From NCBI GenBank assembly GCA_946803715.1, contig CAMPET010000027.1, positions 42,262 to 57,070 on the forward strand: a stretch of 14,809 bases of DNA, given 5' to 3'. The notes beneath the pieces were generated by a model. It made no database searches, was not told the origin of the DNA, and was given only the letters and a program-made list of their open reading frames with translations. The translations under genes and the position numbers were made by a program. Source of the DNA: Beroe ovata (lineage: Eukaryota > Ctenophora > Nuda > Beroida > Beroidae). Shown here in pieces: positions 7,194-14,809 of the stretch. Within the stretch, counting starts at the first letter, position 1. Each line of letters starts with the position of its first letter.

Positions 7194-8693
7194 TTAGGAA
7201 TGTTTCCTTTCCAGTTGACCTCTGCTTAGCCTCTTTTCATTTTTTCTTGGGGTAGAGAACCACTCATAAGGCTCTAGCATGAACCCAACATCCCTGTACA
7301 GAGGGTCACTGTACATGAAATACTTGTCGAGTGCAGGGCTTCGGAACTTTCTGTCTATTTTCCAGAGATCGTATGGGCTAGATATTGGGATGTCTTTTCC
7401 ATCCAAAGACATCTCTTTTAGAGTTTCAGTGAGGTCTTCCACAGCAGAGGCTTTGTTTTCATCTGTTTCCTCCTTCACAGGGACCTCTCTTACCTGCAAA
7501 GTTATTCGTCCATAGAATGACATGGGAAGACACACAATGTTCCTCTTCTTCTTTGCCATGTCTCTTGCAGCAGAGTAGAGCATACTTGCAGGCAGGCTGA
7601 TGAATGGGTTGATATACACCTTCCTGTAAACTAGCGCTGCAGCAGTCTCACCATTTGCTTCAACTTCCGCGGGTTCTTTTTCTGGAGCTTCCTCCTCCCC
7701 ATTTTCAACCTTCTCCTTCCTTTGGAATCGTGGCTTTCTTGGTTTGGTTGCGAGCCGAAAATCATTCCTTATTTTGGATTCATTTGCAGATGCCTCAAAG
7801 ACAGCAACACGTTTTTCCTCAGAAGTAAACTCAACCACCAGGGGTGAACGCTGAGCTCTGCTTTTTAATGCCTTGCTGTACAGCCAATCACAACGGGACA
7901 CCTCATCTTCATCTATATCAACTTCAAGATCCTGGCAGACCTCCAGAAACAGGGCCTTACAATCCTTCCTCTTGGTGTTAAGACCACTGATCAAGAGCAT
8001 CTTGTCATAATAGAAATCAGTGTGATCTCTGTAGAATGAAATACTATATACAGGGCAATTCTTGAGTACATGGATCACATTCCTAAAGTTATAGAGTTTC
8101 TTGGCAATGTTGAGGTCAGAAAATTGACAAACTACAGAGTTGTATCTCTCAATGGCAACCTCTGCCAAAGTGATCTTTTCCTCAGGAATGTCAATCCCTA
8201 AAAATTTGCCGGCATCAATGATCATTGACTTTGGGTTGGCAGTAGATCTGTTGGTTTTCTTGGTAAAGTTAATCAAGAATTGTGGAGGGGGTGGTAGGAA
8301 TTTACTGATAACAACAGTTTTAGATGGAAGGAGCAGATCTCCATGGATTTTAGAAACATCTTCCAGAGATTCAAGGATTTCATTTCCTAGTTTCATATGC
8401 ATGTTCTTAAGTTCACATACAAGAGGAGCATTTTTCATTCCTGATAGACGAGATACTGATGAAAAAAAGTCAGGCTTGGCATCAAATCCCATATCCCAGA
8501 TGGCATCACATACATAGTCTTCGACACTTTGCTGTTTGGTGGTCTTCTTTTCATGGTTCAACCCATAGATGACAAAGGCTCCAGTGAACTCGTCATTCTT
8601 GCCAGAGCGATCTTCAAATAACCGATTGGTATGGTGTTTGTCATCCAGAGGTGTGTCAACAAGTGACTCTATGGGGATATTGGCAGCCGCCAT
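7194..8693 (-). CDS. Protein with three tandem LINE ORF1p RRM-like modules (intronless coding region)
   Basis: A single uninterrupted frame of 499 codons. ATG at 8693 is chosen because it follows an acceptor-like ctctcctgtag|G (exon edge 8703) and has a good context (GAGATGG). Residues 38-108, 125-200 and 231-303 follow one plan: a hydrophobic strand with a turn (AFVIYGLN, TVVISKFL, MLLISGLN); a helix ending in a LG/LEVDI-type turn (IWDMGFDAKPDF, KFLGIDIPEEKI, QDLEVDIDEDEV); then a strand and helix (PLVCELKNM, SVVCQFSDLN, PLVVEFTSEEKRVAVFEA). This order, especially 'VDIDEDEVSR...SPLVVEF', is the pattern of the RRM-like domain of LINE-1-type ORF1 proteins. A basic patch (about 316-328) and a Glu-rich linker (329-349) separate these from a C-terminal region I do not recognise. 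There is no zinc knuckle, reverse transcriptase or endonuclease nearby, so it may be a host gene. RNA or DNA binding is inferred. Confidence 0.8.
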   Translation of the reverse strand: MAAANIPIESLVDTPLDDKHHTNRLFEDRSGKNDEFTGAFVIYGLNHEKKTTKQQSVEDYVCDAIWDMGFDAKPDFFSSVSRLSGMKNAPLVCELKNMHMKLGNEILESLEDVSKIHGDLLLPSKTVVISKFLPPPPQFLINFTKKTNRSTANPKSMIIDAGKFLGIDIPEEKITLAEVAIERYNSVVCQFSDLNIAKKLYNFRNVIHVLKNCPVYSISFYRDHTDFYYDKMLLISGLNTKRKDCKALFLEVCQDLEVDIDEDEVSRCDWLYSKALKSRAQRSPLVVEFTSEEKRVAVFEASANESKIRNDFRLATKPRKPRFQRKEKVENGEEEAPEKEPAEVEANGETAAALVYRKVYINPFISLPASMLYSAARDMAKKKRNIVCLPMSFYGRITLQVREVPVKEETDENKASAVEDLTETLKEMSLDGKDIPISSPYDLWKIDRKFRSPALDKYFMYSDPLYRDVGFMLEPYEWFSTPRKNEKRLSRGQLERKHS

Positions 8694-8703
8694 CTCAAGC
8701 AAC

Positions 8704-9600
8704 CTACAGGAGAGAATGTTGTTTAATATAACTTGATTTCTGTTTCTTTAGTAAATAACATGCCACATCAATGGAGCTCAAATGTTCAACATCTCAAATG
8801 AGGTTATGCTAAAAAGATATTTGCCACGAAATATGGTTTAACAGGTTCTTTAGAAAGGTCAAGAAAGTGCCTAGTCCAATACCTGTCAGTGACATCATGA
8901 ATTGCTAATGATTAATTGAAAAATCATAAGATTTTATAAAACATTGCCTTTTGAGATGTAGACTTGCTCTAAAATTGAGGAATGGCGTAATATTGGTGAA
9001 AAGTCCACTTGTACTCATCATGCCACAATATCGAATCATCTCATAAAAAGTCCAGTAAAAATATAGATAACAATTGTATGGTGAATTACCACTAAAACTT
9101 GTTTACTACACATGCAAAGTGCAATTATCTTTTAAGCTATAGAATAAATACACTATGGACTACCACTGTTACATTTATCAACCAACATCATTAATAACAT
9201 TAATAACATAACTACTTTCACAACATAAGTAACAATATCACAATGTTAAATACAAGGAAATTGAAATGCAAATATATCCAGTGCTAACACAACCACATTA
9301 ATAACATAAAAAGATAAACCTTTCATTTAAATCTGGCAAAATCTGACACATTAAAAATTATGGCACAAATCTACGATGCGCGTTTTGCATGAATTTGCCC
9401 ATGCCCTCTGGTTTCCCACCGCTGCAGCATGCACGACTGGGAACAGTGGCAAGTGGAACACTGCGTGACTCAAATACTCCGGGCGGCTCTTTTTCAGACC
9501 TTGGCTTTTCAGATCACAAAATAAAATGAGGAACCGAGCCCCACACCACTGCAGCTGAGGATCAATGAGGAATGTCCATGTCTTGTCGATCGATGATAGA
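8704..9600. other. Upstream/5' intron region of the ORF1-like gene
   Basis: No supported exon. If the acceptor at 8703 is real, most of this AT-rich stretch is a 5'-UTR intron of the minus-strand gene, with the first exon and promoter in or near the GC-richer DNA after about 9370. Tandem 'attaataacat' motifs occur at 9189-9209 and 9298-9309. Confidence 0.45.
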
Positions 9601-9621
9601 CCCTGTCGAGAATTTCGTTTT

Positions 9622-9689
9622 GCTGACGCAAGCTAGACCGCTGATGCAAGCCGCGAAGCGCGTTGCGTCAGCACGCGGCTTGCGTCAGC
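9622..9689. promoter_or_regulatory. Cluster of four TGAYGCAA motifs in dyad arrangement
   Basis: TGACGCAAG (9624) and TGATGCAAG (9642) on the plus strand face GTTGCGTCA (9662-9670) and CTTGCGTCA (9680-9688) on the minus strand. The segments 9640-9655 and 9674-9689 are 16-base inverted repeats with one difference. TGATGCAA is the C/EBP-ATF composite (CARE) site and TGACGCAA a CRE/C/EBP-like bZIP site. The cluster lies in GC-rich DNA between the divergent ORF1-like and GNPTAB-like genes, so it could be a shared promoter element. It could equally be part of the repeat-rich patch that follows. Confidence 0.35.
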
Positions 9690-9788
9690 TATAGCATCGC
9701 CAGACAAGTCCATGTCGAATGAGCTGCAGAATGTCAATACACATACCGGCCTCGCACTTAATTGCCAGATTCTATCTGACATCCGTTT

Positions 9789-9850
9789 TTCGCGCGCGCG
9801 TTCATCGATGATTGATCGGATTCGATATGCAGAATTCGCGCGCGCGCGCG
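9789..9850. repeat. Two (CG)n runs
   Basis: CGCGCGCGCG at about 9791-9800 and a longer CG run at about 9838-9850 flank a 38-base spacer. Pure CG runs are rare where CpG is methylated, so this patch may be an unmethylated promoter-type CpG island. Frames open on both strands here are composition artefacts. Confidence 0.6.
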
Positions 9851-9892
9851 GGAAACACTGTTCCCCGGAAACATCGAACAGAGGCCAGACAG

Positions 9893-10180
9893 ATAATATC
9901 TGTGCACACGTTGCGCGTGTGCACACGTTGCGCGCCCCTATTCTACTCAGTGAACTGAAAAGTCGTAGAACAGTTGCGCGCCCCTTATTTACTCGGTGCA
10001 GGTGACCATGATCTGAAAACTGAAAAGTCGCAAAAGACTTTTAGGATTTCACCCTACTCTTGCTGGCGGGATGAAGATCGCCGCGCGCGCACCGACGCGT
10101 CGGACTCGGTGCGCGCGATTTTCATCCCGCCAGTAAGAGTAGGGNTATAACAGGGGCGTGCAACGTGTGCACAGACTATC
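9893..10180. mobile_element. MITE-like / foldback inverted-repeat element
   Basis: The ends are inverted repeats. GTGCACACGTTGCGCGCCCCT (9921-9941, preceded by a near duplicate from 9899) is matched in reverse by AGGGGCGTGCAACGTGTGCAC at 10152-10172. The inner part holds two copies of GTTGCGCGCCCCT (9928, 9973), two of ACTGAAAAGTCG (9954, 10019), a 7-bp hairpin (10023-10042) and the large hairpin at 10052-10144. It has no coding capacity and is about 290 bases. Length, terminal inverted repeats and internal foldback fit a non-autonomous DNA element. A clear target-site duplication was not found, so a regulatory or structural repeat is the alternative. Confidence 0.45.
10052..10144. repeat. 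Long imperfect hairpin (39 and 44-base arms, 10-base loop)
   Basis: The left arm 10052-10095 starts CCCTACTCTTGCTGGCGGGA; the right arm 10106-10144 ends CATCCCGCCAGTAAGAGTAGGG. They pair along almost their full length. There is one 5-base extra segment (CG-rich) in the left arm and two mismatches, both G opposite T. The loop contains a perfect 12-base palindrome (10092-10103). An N follows directly at 10145, where sequencing may have failed at the hairpin. Confidence 0.9.
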
Positions 10181-10831
10181 ATTAAGACTAAGAGTGGAGC
10201 TGGCATGGACTGTAGACCTGGACTGTGGAATCATTGATATGAGAGGAAAGTCAACGTGATACTGATAGCCTTTCCAGATGTAAAACTCAAACTAAAAGAA
10301 TGCTCATGGAATGTGGAAAATCAAATTTACTTTTAGTCCAGTATCGCATTGTTGAATGACCAATGACGAGCCGGCCTTGTAAAAGCTACACAGACACTCA
10401 CACTGAATAACTCGAAAACTAAGATTAAGTTTTACGAAACACCTGCGAGACGGATCATATGATTGAAGAAGAAATGAAAGACTGTTTAAACTTTAACTAA
10501 AACACCACAGTTTACTTATACTATACCAGGTGTTCTTTTGTTAATTAGCTCATCATAAAGTTAACTTAGGGAAAGTAGACCACACGCATTCCATGTACAA
10601 ATAACAATAGTGAATAGTTTTTACTACAGCACAGTTAGTCTTACACTATCATATTCATAACAGTACCCTTATACACACTTCTTGACCACGCCTGCCACTT
10701 TGTGCTATTTGGCTCTGTTTAAATTTAATATCAATAAGGGGAGGTGTACATCATAATCGCTCTCATAATTTCTCATAAATTAATCGAATCCTACTTTTCC
10801 AAACCCATATTTCACCTTGTCGGCAAAGACA
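10181..10831. other. 5' flank of the GNPTAB-like gene
   Basis: AT-rich non-coding DNA between the inverted-repeat element and the start codon at 10832. No clear TATA box, CpG island or exon was seen in it. The promoter may lie here or in the GC-rich patch further upstream. Confidence 0.5.
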
Positions 10832-13221
10832 ATGAGTTGTTGCTATGGGTTGTTACGGTTTGTCACTAGAATGCGCACGGAAACTCGGTTCCTGCTCCTC
10901 GCGCTGGTCGTGCTCCTTGCACTTAACTTGGTGTTTCGGCGGGACGCTGCTGCTACTCCGGATTGTCCCACGGTACAGAGGAGACGGACTGGTATAATGG
11001 TGGACGACAAGGTGAACTGTGCTCTTCACAATCACAATTACACTTAATGTGACCGAGAGATAACATACCCCCCTATACTACGTTTTCATAGACTTCCTGC
11101 ATAGTCCAAATTTCTGCTTCAGTTTAGGGAGATCGGCACTCTGACTCTCAGACTGATTATCGTGAAAACTACAAACACGATAAAATCCAGCATTTTGCTC
11201 ACCACTGAATAAACCCCGGTGCAGGCCCCGCCATCTAACTGTGACAATATCGGTGGAAAGTGTGCCCCAGTATCGCCCCACTACCCCATTGACGCAGTCT
11301 ACACCTGGGTCAATGGATCAGATCCCCGGTGGATCGCAGATTCGAAGTACCACCAGAGTTTGCTGCCGAATGAGGACCTTGATTCGTCCAACACGGGAAA
11401 ACACCGGTGAGTAAATGCGTTGAGGGGGCAGAGTGTGAAGAATGAGTGACGGGGGTCATGGAGAAGGACGAAGAACAGGGAGGGGTAAAGAGGGTGGAGG
11501 CAGAGATTGAGGGGTGGGGACAGAGTCGTGATAGGGGGAGGGTTGTGGGTGGGTCAGGGACCGAGGGACCGACTGTCGAGAGCAGAGGATGAGGGAGGGT
11601 GTGTCAGGACGATAACGCGTATTTTCCGTCCCTTTTTCCTTCCATGTGTACACATACCGGTAATTCTAGGGTGAGTCACTCACTGAGTGGACAGTGGAGC
11701 ATAGGGGTGGTCCAACAATACATTGCCCCCCTAATAAGTGCCGTATTCCTCACTTCACCAACATCATCATTCCTGACTCATCTCCACGTCATGGTCCTTT
11801 CCAGGACAACAGATAACGGAGAACTCCGTCACTCCCTCCGCTCACTCTTCCGCTTCGCACCGTGGATCCGTCACATCTACATCGTGACGTGGGGTCACAT
11901 CCCTTCCTGGCTCGATGCCAACCACCCCCGAGTCACTGTGGTCACTCACCGGGATATTTTCCCGGACAGATCACATCTCCCAACTTTCAACTCGTTTGCG
12001 ATAGAGTCGCATCTACACCGCATACGAGGACTCGCCGACCACTTTCTCTATCTTAACGATGACTACTTCCTGGGGAGGGATGTGTATCCGGAGGATTTCG
12101 TCACAAGTAGGGGGTACAAGGTGTTCTGGGGACAGCCTTGTCATCGAGCTCAGCCAATCGTTGATAAAACGGGACCGAAGAGGAACCTTATGGTGAGAAA
12201 ATAGTTGCTAGATGTCTCGCTTCTTTCTCAAATTTTACTTTTCAACCTTTGCATTCATAATCCCGAAGTTTTGATCCCTCTATACAGACGGAATTCTCAT
12301 ATTCGGAGGTCATATTATGTGTTCACTGTCTACATAGATAAACCTGAATCCCCACACAGGGCAAGCAGAAGTATGAGCTATCCAATACGCACACCCGACA
12401 GACGTTCCAAAGGGAGTTTGGCTCACTCTACTTCTCCCATCCCATGTTTGCTCCCCACCTACCCTTCATCCTCAATCGAACTATCATCAACGATATGCAT
12501 GCGAGGTGAATTATACTGTAGTTTACAAAGCTGTTTGATTTATAAGGTGAAGTTTTCTACCGGTGAAGTGATATTTATGAAGGAGCAGATCTATAACCTA
12601 AATGTTCCCAGGTTCCCGGCCGAATTTGAGAAGACCTCCAGTAACAAGTTCCGGAGTGGCGATGACTTCCAGACCGATCTAGCATACTACTACTTCATCG
12701 TGCACTCGAGACATAAGCTGACTCCAGAAGAATTGTTCTCGGATATCGATTTTAATGGAAACGGCAAGATGAGCAGCACTGAGCTGGAGTATCTCCGCAC
12801 ACTACTAGAAATTTCGACGGGGGAGTTTAATGAGATTATCCAGAGTTGCTTGAAATTGGAGAAGGGGGATAAAATAACCAGAGAAAGTTTTCAGGCTTGC
12901 CCTCGGCTCACACCATTGCTGGGCAAAGTCACCGACAGATCAGTGATATTTGATTACGATCACGAGCTAGTCGATAACTCGCAAATCTTCGATTTCAAGA
13001 TGCTCCGGGGCAACGCAAATTTTATAAAGTCTCAGTTGGATTCCACTAGGAGAAATCTCAAAAAGTTCATCTGTCTGAATGATGATATGGACCATGACAT
13101 GCCACCGTCAGAATTCGATCGCGTTGTCAAGGTGTACAATGATTTCCACGATTCACTATTCCCTGACCCCTGCCCGTTAGAATTGCCAGATGGATCGCAA
13201 AAGTCATATTTATACGTGTAG
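10832..13221 (+). CDS. GNPTAB: Compact Stealth-family GlcNAc-1-phosphotransferase alpha/beta-like protein
   Basis: Exons 10832-10972, 11225-11406, 11805-12192, 12360-12505 and 12612-13221 join in phases 0, 2, 0, 2 and total 1467 bases, or 488 residues. An alternative first donor at 11011 adds 13 residues. This enzyme family puts GlcNAc-1-phosphate on mannose of lysosomal enzymes in the Golgi, the first step of the mannose-6-phosphate tag. Residues 20-35 are a signal anchor ([16 protein letters not shown]). Stealth region 1 is [13 protein letters not shown] (69-81). Region 2 covers 111-207 ([46 protein letters not shown]). Region 3 is about 257-306 ([18 protein letters not shown] to FRSGDDF). 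A canonical EF-hand loop [12 protein letters not shown] sits at 332-343, and region 4 ([10 protein letters not shown]) at 438-447. The EF-hand between regions 3 and 4 is the animal GNPTAB arrangement. Human GNPTAB has about 1250 residues; the Notch repeats, DMAP-binding part, alpha/beta cleavage segment and C-terminal membrane span are absent here. Start: first ATG before the anchor. Confidence 0.93.
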
Positions 13222-13242
13222 GAATCTTTAGCAGGAGGTATG

Positions 13243-13248
13243 TTTATT
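13243..13248 (-). terminator. Poly(A) signal AATAAA for the small secreted-protein gene
   Basis: TTTATT on the plus strand reads AATAAA on the minus strand, 120 bases past the stop codon at 13368. It lies just beyond the stop codon (13221) of the convergent GNPTAB-like gene. Confidence 0.55.
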
Positions 13249-13367
13249 AAGTTGAGTTAAGATTATTACATCAAGGGGTTATAACGTCCGTTGCATAACA
13301 TTTACTCATCTGAGATGAAATTTACTGCACACACATCATTCGTGCACCCCAACTCTCCCCGGCTACA

Positions 13368-13885
13368 TCACTCGCCTCCCATCTGTACTGCTCCTTCATT
13401 AATCTTGTTAGTAGCAGAGCGCCACGTGTCCGTATTCCGCACAGCGCAATCCCTCTGCACATGCCTGCATAGAGTGACGGTATACATCTGACAGTAAGAG
13501 ATAAAGGATCTGAAAGAGGGGGAGGGGGTGGCGCCATTGTGTTGAGGGTGCCGCATCAAACTAGAGAATAAACAATGGAAAATCCAAATACCTGAGGGCA
13601 TAACGTAGCATCGCGCGGTACCCTTCTTCCCTTGACATCAATCTGAGATTCTGTCACGACATTACTGATGGTATCTACTCCTCCATCAAGTTCAGCAACA
13701 GTTATCCCAAGTTGTTCACCACCTGAAGTGAAGTTTCATTAGAACAATAACATGTGTCTAAAGTCAGATTTCGTCTAATACCTTCACGTTTATGGACTAT
13801 GGTCTAAATTCATGAACTATGGCCTACCCGCGCAAGGAACCAAGAAATGTAGTGCCAGCATAATCAGACGCAGTGCCGTTGCCAT
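13368..13885 (-). CDS. Small secreted protein of unknown function, 102 residues
   Basis: Three minus-strand exons: 13828-13885 (ATG at 13885, donor GCGG|GTAGGC), 13592-13722 (acceptor cttcacttcag, donor CTCAG|GTATTT) and 13368-13487 (acceptor tctcttactgtcag, stop TGA). Phases 1 and 0 match, giving 309 bases and 102 residues. The first exon encodes a near-ideal signal peptide (MATALRLIMLALHFLVPCAG). The mature part is acidic then basic: GEQLGITVAELDGGVD, a possible dibasic processing site KGRR at residues 50-53, then three cysteines (TLCPQ, TLCRHVQRDC) and no membrane span. A TATA box lies 66 bases upstream and AATAAA 120 bases downstream, so the unit looks complete. No family is recognised. 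It could be a processed secreted peptide or a small cysteine-containing extracellular protein. Confidence 0.7.
13567..13572 (+). terminator. Candidate poly(A) signal for the GNPTAB-like gene
   Basis: The first clear plus-strand AATAAA after the stop codon lies about 345 bases downstream. If used, the 3' UTR would run through the whole last exon of the convergent secreted-protein gene. Confidence 0.4.
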
Positions 13886-13950
13886 AACGACAAAATACGA
13901 TTCAGTATAGTTTGATCGAAAACTAACGAGAAATTTCAGGATGCCGTAGG

Positions 13951-13959
13951 TTTTATATA
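13951..13959 (-). promoter_or_regulatory. TATA box (TATATAAAA) of the small secreted-protein gene
   Basis: The minus strand reads TATATAAAAC 66 bases before the ATG at 13885. That would place transcription start about 35 bases into the gap and give a short 5' UTR. The position and match to consensus support the small gene being real. Confidence 0.6.
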
Positions 13960-13960
13960 C

Positions 13961-14253
13961 TGTTTTGAACTTGATTAATGAATTTCTTCGATTAGTTCAA
14001 TCAAATCTTGTGCCCAATTTTCTCGAAATTCTTTCAAAACTCATTAATTTCCCAGAGAATTGCTGCCATGGGAGTAACTCTGAATGTTGAGAGGTGGACA
14101 AATATTGAGATCTCAAAAGTGGGAATCGTGTCAATCAAAATTGAGTGTAGTGTAATTTTCAGGGAGTTTAAAATCTTCAAACAGATTGTGTTCCATGATT
14201 CATCATTGAGACACAAACTCGCATACATTCACAGTGCAAGCAGTCCACTATTC

Positions 14254-14258
<5 letters not shown>
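13961..14258. other. Non-coding flank
   Basis: AT-rich sequence upstream of the secreted-protein gene. A plus-strand open frame crosses it into the CA repeat, but it has no splice support or recognisable content. I see nothing else here. Confidence 0.5.
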
Positions 14259-14304
<46 letters not shown>

Positions 14305-14400
14305 CACACACAAACNACACACACACACACACACACACACACACAACCACACACACACACTCACGCACACACGCACAAACACACGCACAAACACAAACAA
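14259..14400. repeat. Long CA microsatellite, interrupted
   Basis: About 140 bases of (CA)n with CT, AA, CG and N (14316) interruptions, grading into acaaacacacgcacaaac. The single N inside suggests that the true length was not resolved. Confidence 0.95.
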
Positions 14401-14659
14401 AAGGTTAAGGGCGGCCGCCGCAGGAAATTTGTGATTGTTATCCTTTCTCTTTCACCTCTCCCTAGAGAAAGATAAACAAGTCTATTGTTTATCCTAGCCA
14501 GACATGTCCCAGCTATCGCTCACGTGTGATCAGGCGTGTTAATGATGGACCCCACTATAGTAGTTGTGGAGCATCTCGATCAAGCCAAGCTTATATTTGG
14601 AAACGAGCTTGCATAACACATGCTATTGTATGCAAGCTAGTAACTTGCAGACTCACAAG

Positions 14660-14809
14660 CACACACAAACACAAACACAGAGTATTAAAGACACACAAGC
14701 AGACACACACAAACACAGAGTATTAAAGACTCACACACAAACACACACACACAGGGTATTAACGACTCACAAGCAGACACACACAAACACAGAGTATTAA
14801 AGACACACA
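14660..14809. repeat. 36-38 bp minisatellite, continues past right edge
   Basis: The core agtattaaagac (third copy ggtattaacgac) occurs at 14681, 14719, 14755 and 14793, separated by CA-rich spacers with periods 38, 36 and 38. Alternate spacers share cacaagcagacacacacaaa, so the higher-order unit may be about 74 bases. The array reaches the window edge. Confidence 0.9.

Noticed and set aside
9633-10005. Open frames of about 97 codons on both strands in the GC-rich patch
   Set aside because: Both strands stay open because of CG-rich composition and few stop codons. The peptides are Arg/Ala-rich with no motif, and they run into the inverted-repeat element.
11456-11653. Minus-strand open frame inside the GNPTAB-like intron 2
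   Set aside because: Pro/Ser-rich low-complexity translation of an intronic purine-rich tract, with no splice or motif support.
12205-12359. Continuous plus-strand frame joining the fourth intron to the last exons
   Set aside because: The frame across 12205-12359 lacks family similarity. The GGCAAGCAGAAGTATGAG exon beginning at 12360 in another frame gives the conserved Stealth region 3, so this stretch is intron.
14008-14475. Plus-strand frame of 155 codons including His-Thr repeats
   Set aside because: More than a third is translated CA microsatellite (and an N), and no splice sites or conserved motif support the rest.
1-14809. CRISPR arrays, bacterial operons, phage or viral genes
   Set aside because: No regular repeat-spacer arrays, no Shine-Dalgarno-spaced operons and no viral replication or capsid signatures were seen. 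The tandem repeats are simple satellites.

Overview
The window is nuclear DNA of an animal-like eukaryote. Most coding stretches are cut by GT-AG introns with pyrimidine-rich acceptors, and there are CA/GT microsatellites, minisatellites and poly(A) signals. Gene content is animal-like: a compact GNPTAB-type phosphotransferase with an EF-hand, COX6A, and a single-pass TSP1/EGF receptor-like protein. The close packing (about one gene per 2 kb, many introns under 300 bp) suggests a small-genome marine invertebrate. A sponge is plausible, but that is an inference from gene style, not from a marker gene. Four isolated N characters (5686, 6292, 10145, 14316) mark unresolved bases; three of the four lie in or beside repeats.

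Layout from left to right. 106-864 (minus): three phase-compatible internal exons of an unidentified gene that runs off the left edge. 1185-3203 (minus): a 672-residue membrane protein with signal peptide, TSP1-like and EGF-like modules, one membrane span, and a long cytoplasmic tail with a 30-residue repeat. 3109-4694 (minus): an uncertain four-exon gene of unknown function whose last exon may overlap the start of the previous gene in another frame. 5156-5943 (minus): a complete three-exon COX6A. 5944-7193: mostly AT-rich non-coding DNA. 7194-8693 (minus): a 499-residue protein in one uninterrupted coding exon, built of three tandem modules resembling the RRM-like domain of LINE-1-type ORF1 proteins. 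8704-10831: the shared upstream region of this gene and the divergent GNPTAB-like gene; it holds a GC-rich patch with dyad repeats and a MITE-like inverted-repeat element. 10832-13221 (plus): a five-exon, 488-residue Stealth/GNPTAB-like protein. 13368-13885 (minus): a three-exon gene for a 102-residue secreted peptide with a TATA box, convergent with the GNPTAB-like gene and probably overlapping its 3' UTR. 13961-14809: non-coding DNA ending in CA microsatellite and a 36-38 bp minisatellite.

The genes do not form one pathway. The GNPTAB-like enzyme (lysosomal targeting), COX6A (respiration) and the TSP1 receptor (cell surface) are independent functions packed closely. The most notable points are the stripped-down GNPTAB-like enzyme, the three-module ORF1-like protein, the repeat-bearing receptor tail, the convergent overlap with a small secreted peptide, and the inverted-repeat element at 9893-10180. 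All exon models were built by hand from frame, splice-site and phase agreement. No database search was possible.
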